Part shown: positions 1 to 5,874 of the stretch, piece by piece
How the letters are laid out: the number at the start of each line of letters is the position of its first letter
Position numbering within the stretch: the first letter of the stretch is position 1
Assembly: GCA_030039095.1 (NCBI GenBank)
Contig: JASHQP010000491.1
Span: 1-8,620 of the forward strand
Direction of reading: 5' to 3'
Source: Streptosporangiaceae bacterium
GTDB taxonomy: Bacteria > Actinomycetota > Actinomycetes > Streptosporangiales > Streptosporangiaceae
DNA: 8,620 bases
Position numbers and translations under genes: made by a program
The notes under the pieces: generated by a model
Seen by the model: only the letters and a program-made list of their open reading frames with translations
Database searches by the model: none
Told to the model about the DNA's origin: nothing

Positions 1-408
1 CGCCGTCACCAGTGCCTGGGTCTGGGCGCGCAGCTCGTCCGAGCTCTGCCGGGCCACCATCACCTGCTCGGCAAGGGCGGCCGCGGACCGGATCCGGGCC
101 TCGTCGCTCTCACGCAGCTGCATCTCCACCCGGGCGAGCGTTTCCCGAAGCGGCTGGACCATGTGCTCCATGGCGGCCCGGCGCGTATCCAGCTCGCCGG
201 CCGCCCTGGCGTTGGCGGCCTCCAGCCGGCCCGCCGCCATCTCGAGAAACCGCCTGCCGCTCTGGTCCAGAGCCTGCCCGGCCAGCGCCTGGAAATGCTC
301 GGCGGCCACCGTCTGGCCAGCTCCCCGGCTGCGGGCGTAGAGGTAACCGATGAGCGCGCCGAGCGCGGCACCGAGCAGAAGCCCGGCCAGCAGCGAGATC
401 GTGTTCAT
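1..408 (-). CDS. rmuC: DNA recombination protein RmuC, N-terminal part (runs off the window)
   Basis: The minus strand encodes 136 residues from ATG at 408 to the window edge with no stop. Residues 4-24 form a hydrophobic N-terminal helix followed by a short basic stretch (YARSRG), which would anchor the protein in the membrane. From about residue 36 the chain is Ala/Glu/Arg-rich with heptad-like spacing, as expected for the RmuC coiled coil. The stretch LRETLARVEMQLRE, then a run ending SSDELRAQTQALVTA, matches the conserved lead-in to the RmuC nuclease-like domain, which lies outside the window. RmuC proteins limit DNA inversions and rearrangements, presumably by nucleolytic trimming; this is family knowledge. 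The start sits 6-7 bases after a weak GGCGAG on the minus strand. rmuC and ychF are often chromosomal neighbours in actinomycetes (from memory), which supports the assignment. The gene diverges from the sigma-factor remnant. Confidence 0.85.
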   Translation of the reverse strand, partial: MNTISLLAGLLLGAALGALIGYLYARSRGAGQTVAAEHFQALAGQALDQSGRRFLEMAAGRLEAANARAAGELDTRRAAMEHMVQPLRETLARVEMQLRESDEARIRSAAALAEQVMVARQSSDELRAQTQALVTA

Positions 409-540
409 ATCTCGCCATGCTTGCAGTCCTCGCCGACAGTTCTGGCCACGACACGCCCGGGCCCGTCGGGGCGCTTCAAGCCTGCATGTCCGCAAATGGG
501 CTAATGCGCCCCCGGCGAGGCCGCGAACTCCTGCTGGCCG

Positions 541-578
541 TTCCGCTGATTAACAGGTGACGACGTCTAGCAGCGGAA
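541..578 (+). promoter_or_regulatory. Inverted repeat whose right arm covers a Shine-Dalgarno sequence
   Basis: TTCCGCTG (541-548) and CAGCGGAA (571-578) are perfect 8-bp inverted arms with a 22-base loop. The right arm includes most of GGAAGG (575-580), the best ribosome binding site upstream of the sigma-factor remnant. In RNA the hairpin would hide that site; in DNA it could be an operator. The ATG correctly spaced from GGAAGG is at 589 and opens only a six-codon frame ending at 607-609, overlapping the ATG at 606 that opens the sigma frame. No convincing -35/-10 pair is visible in the 409-605 divergent region. Confidence 0.35.
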
Positions 579-605
579 GGATGCACGCATGACCGAGGGC
601 CACGA

Positions 606-905
606 ATGACGGTGGCAGAACGCGACGCCCTGGCCGCCGCGGGCGACGCCGAGGTCATCGAGCGCTCATGGCAAGAACCAGAGCGGTTTGCCGTGCTGTT
701 CGACCGGCACGCCCCGTTAATCCACCGGTATGCGGCCAGGCGCATCGGAGCTGAGGGAGCCGGTGACCTGGTCGCCGAGACGTTCCTGACCGCGTTCGGC
801 AAGCGCCGGCGGTACGACACCAGCTACCCGGATGCCAGGCCTTGGCTGTACGGCATCGCCACGAACCTCATCGGGCAGCACCGGCGCGACGAACTCCGGC
901 AGGCC
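606..905 (+). pseudogene. ECF-type RNA polymerase sigma factor, N-terminal fragment (region 2 only)
   Basis: From ATG 606 about 100 residues read as an actinobacterial sigma-70 family factor of the kind paired with CU044_5270 proteins. FAVLFDRHAPLIHRYAARRIG is region 2.1, followed by DLVAETFLTAFGKR and then DARPWLYGIATNLIGQHRR (regions 2.3-2.4, -10 recognition). After RRDELRQ (about 905) the similarity stops. Region 4, which binds the -35 element, is absent, and the frame continues to 1124 as unrelated low-quality sequence. The downstream DNA in another frame is the end of a CU044_5270 gene, so this is a deletion remnant. The start is uncertain: 606 has only GAGGG upstream, whereas the better GGAAGG site serves an out-of-frame ATG at 589. 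It may be transcribed but should not make a working sigma factor. Confidence 0.75.
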
Positions 906-927
906 GGGCTCTCCGCAGGCTGCCTCG

Positions 928-1260
928 CCCGGATGGTTCGCCAACGACCTCGGCAAGTGCGTGGACTACCTCATGCAGACGACGTACCTGCTGCCCGCTC
1001 AGCGGGCCGCGCTGTTCAGGCTGATGGCGCAGACGCCAGGCTTCACGGTGGTCTCCGGGGCGCCGGATGCGATCGGGCGCATCGGCGTGGCCATCAGATG
1101 GACGTTCGAGGGTGCTCCGGCTGAGATCATCCTCAGCGCGGTCAGCTACTCCTATATGGGCGACCGGACGTGGCCGGAGCCTGGCATCAAGGCCAGCGGC
1201 TACGACGGCGAGGCCCTGGTCAAGATGGCGTTCGTGAACAAGGCAGGCCAGCTGCCCTGA
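928..1260 (+). pseudogene. CU044_5270 family protein, C-terminal fragment
   Basis: In a different frame from the sigma remnant, about 110 residues up to the TGA at 1258-1260 match the conserved C-terminal domain of CU044_5270 proteins. The chain begins near GWFANDLGKCVDYLM, continues LLPAQRAALFRLMAQTPGF and then GRIGVAIRW, and has the characteristic YSYMGDRTW and closing VNKAGQLP. Full-length members are usually encoded directly after an ECF sigma gene, are about 300 residues or more, and have an N-terminal membrane helix and an extracytoplasmic domain (from memory); their biochemical role is not established. Here the N-terminal two thirds are missing and no start codon with a ribosome binding site is visible. 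The frame is open upstream to an ATG at 832, but that stretch is sigma-factor DNA read out of frame. Confidence 0.75.
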
Positions 1261-1276
1261 CCGCGGCTGGCCGATG

Positions 1277-1320
1277 CCGTCCCTCGCGCTGGCTGTGCTT
1301 CCACCCGGCGCGAGGGACGG
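1277..1320. terminator. Perfect 13-bp stem-loop between the sigma/CU044 remnant and ychF
   Basis: CCGTCCCTCGCGC (1277-1289) is the exact reverse complement of GCGCGAGGGACGG (1308-1320), with an 18-base loop. It lies 16 bases after the CU044 stop and ends 12 bases before the ychF -10 hexamer. No U-tract follows, which is common for GC-rich actinobacterial terminators. It most simply ends upstream transcription and insulates the ychF promoter, but a regulatory palindrome acting on ychF is possible. Confidence 0.6.
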
Positions 1321-1332
1321 CTGTGTTGCGCC

Positions 1333-1338
1333 TAGACT
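1333..1338 (+). promoter_or_regulatory. Putative -10 hexamer TAGACT of a leaderless ychF promoter
   Basis: TAGACT fits the actinobacterial TANNNT -10 consensus. Seven bases separate its last T from the GTG at 1346, so initiation at the usual distance would fall on or next to the start codon and give a leaderless mRNA. There is no Shine-Dalgarno sequence at normal spacing, which agrees. No good -35 box is visible; the region 17-19 bp upstream lies in the right arm of the stem-loop. The same hexamer at nearly the same distance precedes the peptidase gene at 3614. Confidence 0.5.
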
Positions 1339-1345
1339 CGCCGGG

Positions 1346-2434
1346 GTGAGTCTGTCCATCGGCATCGTCGGCCTGCCCAACGTCGGCAAGTCCACTTTGT
1401 TCAACGCGCTGACCAGAGCGACCGTTCTGGCGTCGAACTACCCGTTCGCGACGATCGAGCCCAACGTCGGCATCGTCGGCATCCCGGACCTGCGGCTGGA
1501 CGCGCTGGCGAGCCTGTACGACTCGGCCAGGATCGTGCCGGCCACGGTCAGGTTCGTGGACATCGCGGGCCTGGTCCGCGGCGCCTCGCAGGGGCAGGGC
1601 CTGGGCAACCAGTTCCTCGCGCACATCCGGGAGACCGACGCGATCTGCCAGGTGGTCCGTGTGTTCACCGACGCGGACGTGAGCCACGTGGACGGCGGGG
1701 TTGCGCCGGAGCGGGACATCGAGACGGTGGTCACCGAGCTGATCCTGGCCGATCTGCAGACGCTGGAGAAGGCCGTGCCGCGGCTGGCGAAGGAAGCGAA
1801 GTTCGGCAAGGACCCGGCGCGGCTGCGGGCCGCCGATGCGGCCGCCAAGGCCGAGCAGGTACTCGACGGCGGGACGACGTTGTTCGCGGGGGCCGCGGCG
1901 GCCGGCATCGACGTGGCCGACGTTCGCGAGCTGCAGCTGCTGACGGCGAAGCCGTTCGTGTACGCGTTCAACGAAGACGAGGCCGAGCTCGCCGACAAGG
2001 AACTGCGGGAGCGGCTCGCCGCGCTGGTCGCGCCCGCCGAGTCGGTGTTCCTCGACGCGAAGACCGAGGCGGAGCTCGCCGAGCTTCCCGAGGACGAGGC
2101 CGCCGAGCTGCTGTCCGAACTCGGGCTGGGTGAGCCGGGGCTGGCGCAGCTTGCCAGGGCGGGATTCGCGGCGCTCGGCCTGTCGACGTTCCTCACCGCG
2201 GGCCCGAAGGAGGCGCGGGCCTGGACGATCCCCGCAGGGGCAACCGCGCCGGAGGCCGCCGGCGTGATCCACACCGACTTCCAGAAGAAGTTCATCAAGG
2301 CCGAGGTCGTCTCGTTCGGCGACCTGATGGCCGCCGGGTCCGTGGCCGCGGCGCGCGCCGCCGGCAAGGTGCGCATCGAGGGCCGGGACTACGTCATGCG
2401 CGACGGCGACGTCGTCGAGTTCCGCCACGGCTAG
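1346..2434 (+). CDS. ychF: Ribosome-binding, redox-regulated ATPase YchF (Obg/OLA1 family)
   Basis: The gene encodes 362 residues, the normal YchF length. The P-loop GLPNVGKST is at residues 9-17. The G3 motif DIAG is at 72-75, within FVDIAGLVRGAS. The G4 motif is NEDE at 209-212; this NxxE form in place of NKxD is why YchF/OLA1 proteins hydrolyse ATP rather than GTP. A helical insertion occupies roughly residues 125-190, and a C-terminal TGS-type domain starts near 280 with the conserved VIHTDFQKKFIKAEVVSF and ends RDGDVVEFRHG. The family associates with ribosomes and responds to oxidative stress in the cytoplasm. I chose GTG 1346 rather than the in-frame ATG at 1274 because family similarity begins at VSLSIGIVG and the extra codons lie inside the 1277-1320 stem-loop. 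The gene is monocistronic and appears leaderless. The usual bacterial C-terminal FRFNV is replaced by FRHG. Confidence 0.96.
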   Translation: MSLSIGIVGLPNVGKSTLFNALTRATVLASNYPFATIEPNVGIVGIPDLRLDALASLYDSARIVPATVRFVDIAGLVRGASQGQGLGNQFLAHIRETDAICQVVRVFTDADVSHVDGGVAPERDIETVVTELILADLQTLEKAVPRLAKEAKFGKDPARLRAADAAAKAEQVLDGGTTLFAGAAAAGIDVADVRELQLLTAKPFVYAFNEDEAELADKELRERLAALVAPAESVFLDAKTEAELAELPEDEAAELLSELGLGEPGLAQLARAGFAALGLSTFLTAGPKEARAWTIPAGATAPEAAGVIHTDFQKKFIKAEVVSFGDLMAAGSVAAARAAGKVRIEGRDYVMRDGDVVEFRHG

Positions 2435-2501
2435 ACATCACGGCTGGGCGCCGAGGAACGCGTGTCGGTTACCTCCCCCGTACCGCATCGTTGACAGAAG
2501 A

Positions 2502-2763
2502 ATGGCGAGCCTTCCGGCCAGCCCTGAACCCTGCGTGAAGCTGTTCACGGACCTGCACGAAGCGGGGGCGGAACTGCTGGTGCCGGCCACGGTCGTGGCC
2601 GAGGTCGGATACCTCCTGGCTCGCGAGACAGGTCCACGTCATTGGCCTCGGTCATCGCCCTGGCGGAGCGGTTCCGGCTGGCCGAGGTCGCCAGGCTGGA
2701 CAGGCGGCACTTCACACAGTGGTCCGACCCATCCACGTGAACGCTCTGACACTGCTGCCGTGA
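2502..2763 (+). pseudogene. PIN-domain (VapC-type) toxin remnant with deletion and frameshifts
   Basis: The first frame (from ATG 2502) gives LFTDLHEAGAELLVPATVV followed by AEVGYLLARETGP, a typical early PIN segment including the conserved Glu. Near 2630 the similarity jumps. In another frame 2642-2716 reads LASVIALAERFRLAEVARLDRRHF, the C-terminal PIN segment with its final Asp. A further shift of two bases near 2717 (a CA dinucleotide repeat) gives VVRPIHVNALTLLP and a stop at 2761-2763. The middle of the domain, perhaps 40-50 residues, is missing, and the Asp expected before ASVIALAE is replaced by Leu. The N-terminal strand with the first catalytic Asp is not recognisable either. PIN proteins are Mg-dependent RNases and usually the toxin of a VapBC pair; no VapB antitoxin is visible upstream. 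It cannot encode an active enzyme. Confidence 0.7.
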
Positions 2764-2773
2764 CGACCCGTCG

Positions 2774-2815
2774 GTGCGCGACGGCGATTCCGCCGAGTTC
2801 CGGCTCAGCGCGTAG
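2774..2815 (+). repeat. Short echo of the 3' end of ychF
   Basis: Reading from 2774, VRDGDSAEFRLSA then TAG closely resembles the ychF C-terminus MRDGDVVEFRHG then TAG at 2396-2434. At DNA level a 13-base run (TGCGCGACGGCGA) and a run covering GAGTTCCG are shared in register. There is no start codon or upstream ychF sequence: the preceding bases belong to the PIN remnant. It may be a leftover ychF paralogue tail or a small duplication, and it overlaps the 3' end of the opposing membrane-protein gene. Because the match is short, chance or convergence is not excluded. Confidence 0.4.
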
Positions 2816-3485
2816 CCGAGCCCGCGGTGGTGAGCACCGCGAGAACCATCGTGGTTATCGCCGCCACCCCGTGGCTGGCGGGGATGAGAGCCGTCATGGA
2901 CGGCCGGTGGCGCCGCGCTGCCATGGACGGGACAGCGCGTGACCGCGCAACCACGTCCTCGACAAGCTGGCTGAGCAACACGTCATCGGTGAGCGCACGG
3001 CTGAGCATCTCATCGGTGAGCTCACCTGTCAGCGTGCCTTCGGCAGAGGAGATCAGCCCGCCGCCGCCCGGACGACCTTCGGCGTGATCGCCCGGGCCGG
3101 TGCCGCCGTCGGCGCGGTGGGCGGGGAACGGCGTCCAGACGGTGACAGTAGAGACACCGAGCCCGATCACCACCATCAGCAGGCCGACAGCCACCCAGGC
3201 CAGGGCGATCCAGCGGGTGGCCAGATAGCTGACCCACACCAGCAGCCCGGTGCTGGCCAGGCCAAAGTGCCCGAAGACCACCCGGGGGGCCAGCCGGTCG
3301 CTGGCCCGCTGCCGCCGCAGGCCGCCGCGCGCGATCCAGGTGCGGAGCATGTACCCGCCGCTGACGGCGTCGAACAGCCAGATGCTGAGTGTGGCGAAAG
3401 CCAGCGTCCGGCCGGGCGCGGCGGGCGCGCCCGAGCGGATGTACTCCAAACCCGCGATCGCGGCTGCCTCGGTCGTCACGGTCAT
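2805..3485 (-). CDS. Four-helix integral membrane protein of unknown function
   Basis: The gene encodes 226 residues from ATG at 3485, preceded on the minus strand by GGGAG at good spacing. Predicted membrane helices lie at about 27-47, 69-90, 92-117 and 197-222. Between helices 3 and 4 is a loop of roughly 80 residues, first Gly/His-rich, then an acidic helical stretch (about 154-180) built of repeated L-T-D-D/E units. Helix 2 (GHFGLASTG, His73) and helix 4 (SHGVAAITT, His205) each carry a His in a small-residue motif. Proteins of this general pattern occur widely in actinomycetes (from memory), but I do not recognise a named family. The paired His residues could be metal or heme ligands; that is speculation. 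It is convergent with ychF and divergent from the peptidase gene, so probably transcribed alone. G/C-ending codons dominate, which supports a real gene. Confidence 0.7.
   Translation of the reverse strand: MTVTTEAAAIAGLEYIRSGAPAAPGRTLAFATLSIWLFDAVSGGYMLRTWIARGGLRRQRASDRLAPRVVFGHFGLASTGLLVWVSYLATRWIALAWVAVGLLMVVIGLGVSTVTVWTPFPAHRADGGTGPGDHAEGRPGGGGLISSAEGTLTGELTDEMLSRALTDDVLLSQLVEDVVARSRAVPSMAARRHRPSMTALIPASHGVAAITTMVLAVLTTAGSATR
2944..3027 (-). repeat. Three degenerate 27-30 bp tandem units inside the membrane-protein gene
   Basis: Plus-strand units 2971-3000 and 3001-3027 share CTGAGCA at the start and TCATCGGTGAGC in the middle, differing by a 3-base indel. Unit 2944-2970 is a more diverged copy (GCGCAACCACGTCCTCGAC). 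On the coding strand they give ELTDEMLSR, ALTDDVLLS and QLVEDVVAR, three consecutive acidic helical nonapeptides in the loop before the last membrane helix. The lengths are multiples of three, so the frame is kept. Confidence 0.55.
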
Positions 3486-3599
3486 AGGTCTCTCCCGGGG
3501 TGATGGCAGCGTATCCGCCCGGGTGGCGCCGGGCCAGACCGCGCGGCGGCGGCGCGTTCAGGCCCTGAAACGTCGTGGCACCTGGCGGCCGCGTCTTCA

Positions 3600-3605
3600 T
3601 AGACT
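3600..3605 (+). promoter_or_regulatory. Putative -10 hexamer TAGACT of a leaderless peptidase promoter
   Basis: TAGACT lies eight bases before the ATG at 3614, the same hexamer and almost the same distance as at ychF. Initiation would occur at or just before the start codon. GTGGCA (3575-3580) is a poor -35 candidate with 19-bp spacing. No Shine-Dalgarno sequence is seen between the hexamer and the ATG. Confidence 0.5.
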
Positions 3606-3613
3606 CCAGAGCC

Positions 3614-5752
3614 ATGAGCAGCGAGCAAGCGAGCACCTCCACCGAGAGCCCCGAGCCGCCGGCCGCCCGGCGGGTCCACGATGAGCGGACGTTCCATGGC
3701 GACACGTTCACGGACGAATATGCGTGGCTGGCCGACAAGAAAAGCCCCGAGACGATCGCGTTTCTCGAGGCGGAGAACGCGTACACCGACGCGATGACGG
3801 TCGGCCAGGAGGAGCTTCGCGAGGCCATCTTCGGCGAGATCAAGGCCCGGACGAAAGAGACCGACCTGTCCGTGCCGAGCCGCAAGGGCGGCTGGTGGTA
3901 CTACGTGCGGACGGTCGAGGGCCAGCAGTACCCGGTGTTCTGCCGTCGCGCCGTCCGCCCGGACGACGCCCGGCCGCCGATGAGCGAGGACGGCGCGCCG
4001 CTGGACGGCGAGGAGGTGCTGCTGGACGGCAACGAACTGGCCGGCGACGGGCAGTTCTTCGCGATCGGCGCCTACTCCGTGAGCCCGGATGGCCGGCTGC
4101 TGGCGTATTCGACCGACTTTTCCGGCGGGGAGCGCTTCACGCTCCGGGTCAAGGATCTGGTGACCGGCCAGACCGCGGCCGATGAGATCCCGGACACGTT
4201 CTACGGCACGGCCTGGTCACTGCACGGAACGGCGCTGTTCTACACCACGGTCGACGACGCCTGGCGGCCGTACCGGGTGTGGCGGCACATGATCGGCACC
4301 GCCGCCGCCGAGGACGTCATCGTCTACGAGGAGCACGACGAGAAGTTCCGGGTCGGCATCGGCCTGACCCGCAGCCAGCGCTTCCTGGTCCTGTCCGTGG
4401 CGAGCTCGGTGACCAGCGAGGAGCGGCTGCTCGACGCGGCACGGCCCGAAGACGAGTTCACGATCGTGGCGCCACGCCGGCAGGGAGTGGAATACCACGT
4501 CGACCACCAGATCGCCGCCGACGGGACGGACCGGCTGCTGATCCTGCACAACGACCACGCCGAGAACTTCCAGCTCGATGCCGCTCCGCTGGCGGACCCG
4601 GCGGACCGGACGCCGCTGATCGCACACCGCGCCGACACGCGCCTGCTGGACATGGACGCCTTCGCGGACTACCTGGCGGTCTCGTTCCGCCGCGACGGGC
4701 TCACGGGCGTCCGGATCATCCGCCGGGACGCCAGCGAGTACGAGGTCCCGTTCCCCGAGCCGATCTACACCGTCTCGCCCGGCAGCAATCCTGAGTATGA
4801 CTCGAGCGTGCTGCGGCTCGGATACGTCTCGCTGGTCACGCCCGATTCGGTCTACGACTGCGACATGGCCACCGGCGACCTCACGCTGCTCAAGCGCCAG
4901 CCGGTGCTGCCGCTTCCCGGCGGCCAGGAGTACCGTCCCGGCGACTACGAGCAGCACCGCGAGTGGGCGACCGCGAGCGACGGTACCCGGATCCCGATCT
5001 CGCTGGTGTGCCGCAAGGGGACCCTCCGCGATGGCAGCTCACCGTTCCTGCTGTACGGCTACGGCAGCTACGAGATCTCGATCGACCCGTTCTTCTCCAT
5101 CAGCCGGCTGTCACTGCTCGACCGTGGCTTCGGCTTCGCGATCGCGCACATCCGCGGTGGCGGGGAGATGGGCCGCCGCTGGTACGAAGACGGCAAGCTG
5201 CTGCACAAGAAGAACACCTTCACCGACTTCGTCGCGTGCACCGAGCACCTGGCGGACCAGGGGTGGACGCAGCCATCGCGGCTGATCGCCCGCGGCGGCT
5301 CGGCCGGCGGCCTGCTGGTGGGAGCGGTGGCGAACATCGCGCCGCAGGACTTCGGCGGCATCGTGGCGCAGGTGCCGTTCGTCGACCCGCTGACCTCGAT
5401 CCTCGACCCGTCCCTGCCTCTGACGGTGGGCGAGTGGGAAGAATGGGGAGATCCGCTGCACGACGCGCAGGTGTACGCGTACATGAAGTCCTACTCGCCC
5501 TATGAGAACGTGAGCGGGCAGATCTACCCGCCGATCTTCGCTCTGACGAGCCTGAACGACACGCGCGTGCTGTACCACGAGCCCGCCAAGTGGATCGCGC
5601 GGCTGCAGGCGGAAGCCAAGGGCGGCCCGTTCCTGCTGCGGACCGAGATGGTGGCCGGGCACGGAGGCCGGAGCGGCCGGTACGACAAGTGGCGTGAGGA
5701 GGCTCTGGTCCTCGCCTGGATCGTGACCACCGCCGGCGCAGCCACCGCCTGA
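3614..5752 (+). CDS. ptrB: S9A serine peptidase, oligopeptidase B type (protease II)
   Basis: The gene encodes 712 residues. An N-terminal region (about 20-75) has the family's VHDERTFHGDTFTDEYAWL start. A seven-bladed beta-propeller domain follows (roughly 80-430; for example SVSPDGRLLAYSTDFSG). The C-terminal alpha/beta-hydrolase domain begins near 440. The catalytic triad is visible: Ser563 in GGSAGG, Asp649 in LNDTRV and His683 in AGHGGRSGR, spaced as in the family. GEWEEWGDP and AYMKSYSPYENV are oligopeptidase-B signatures; the acidic EWEEW is consistent with binding basic residues at the cleavage site. The enzyme cuts short peptides, in this subfamily usually after Arg or Lys, probably in the cytoplasm, since no signal peptide is present. 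ATG 3614 was preferred over the in-frame ATG at 3575, which lies upstream of the -10 hexamer and adds non-conserved residues. The nearest alternative is a prolyl oligopeptidase with different specificity. Confidence 0.93.
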   Translation: MSSEQASTSTESPEPPAARRVHDERTFHGDTFTDEYAWLADKKSPETIAFLEAENAYTDAMTVGQEELREAIFGEIKARTKETDLSVPSRKGGWWYYVRTVEGQQYPVFCRRAVRPDDARPPMSEDGAPLDGEEVLLDGNELAGDGQFFAIGAYSVSPDGRLLAYSTDFSGGERFTLRVKDLVTGQTAADEIPDTFYGTAWSLHGTALFYTTVDDAWRPYRVWRHMIGTAAAEDVIVYEEHDEKFRVGIGLTRSQRFLVLSVASSVTSEERLLDAARPEDEFTIVAPRRQGVEYHVDHQIAADGTDRLLILHNDHAENFQLDAAPLADPADRTPLIAHRADTRLLDMDAFADYLAVSFRRDGLTGVRIIRRDASEYEVPFPEPIYTVSPGSNPEYDSSVLRLGYVSLVTPDSVYDCDMATGDLTLLKRQPVLPLPGGQEYRPGDYEQHREWATASDGTRIPISLVCRKGTLRDGSSPFLLYGYGSYEISIDPFFSISRLSLLDRGFGFAIAHIRGGGEMGRRWYEDGKLLHKKNTFTDFVACTEHLADQGWTQPSRLIARGGSAGGLLVGAVANIAPQDFGGIVAQVPFVDPLTSILDPSLPLTVGEWEEWGDPLHDAQVYAYMKSYSPYENVSGQIYPPIFALTSLNDTRVLYHEPAKWIARLQAEAKGGPFLLRTEMVAGHGGRSGRYDKWREEALVLAWIVTTAGAATA

Positions 5753-5753
5753 C

Positions 5754-5773
5754 GGTCTGGCGCCGCGCCGACC
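5754..5773 (+). terminator. Hairpin terminator after the peptidase gene
   Basis: Immediately after the TGA (5750-5752), GGTC-T-GGCG (5754-5762) pairs with CGCC-GACC (5766-5773) across a CCG loop, leaving one bulged T: an 8-bp GC-rich stem. A second small hairpin, CCTGCG/CGCAGG with a TATCAG loop (5773-5790), follows directly. There is no U-tract. The position supports termination of the peptidase transcript before the Tcp module. Confidence 0.5.
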
Positions 5774-5799
5774 CTGCGTATCAGCGCAGGTCAGGGACC

Positions 5800-5820
5800 G
5801 TGTCACAGTGACTGTCACAC
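5800..5820. promoter_or_regulatory. 21-bp near-perfect palindrome upstream of tcpC (candidate operator)
   Basis: The sequence GTGTCACAGT-G-ACTGTCACAC has 10-base arms that are inverted repeats with a single mismatched pair. It lies 54 bases before the first tcpC start, where a repressor or activator of the transfer module could bind. No clear -10/-35 pair could be assigned next to it, so its place relative to the promoter is unknown. Confidence 0.5.
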
Positions 5821-5874
5821 CGGGGCCTGTCGAATGCTCCCGTCGTAGCTGCCACTTCGGACACGAGGCAAACC

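Noticed and set aside
1274..1345. ATG at 1274 as the ychF start
   Set aside because: The extra 24 residues are not YchF-like and fall within the stem-loop and promoter; family similarity begins at GTG 1346.
1220..2428. Long minus-strand open frame opposite ychF (402 codons)
   Set aside because: A GC-rich shadow frame: Arg/Gly/Leu-rich with no recognisable domain, fully antisense to an unmistakable ychF.
2801..2822. Hairpin GGCTC/GAGCC as a shared terminator of the convergent genes
   Set aside because: The stem has only 5 bp and overlaps the membrane-protein stop codon; too weak to call in GC-rich DNA.
3022..3885. Minus-strand open frame overlapping the peptidase start and the membrane-protein gene
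   Set aside because: It has no domain, crosses two better-supported genes and their promoter region, and is Arg-rich in the way of shadow frames.
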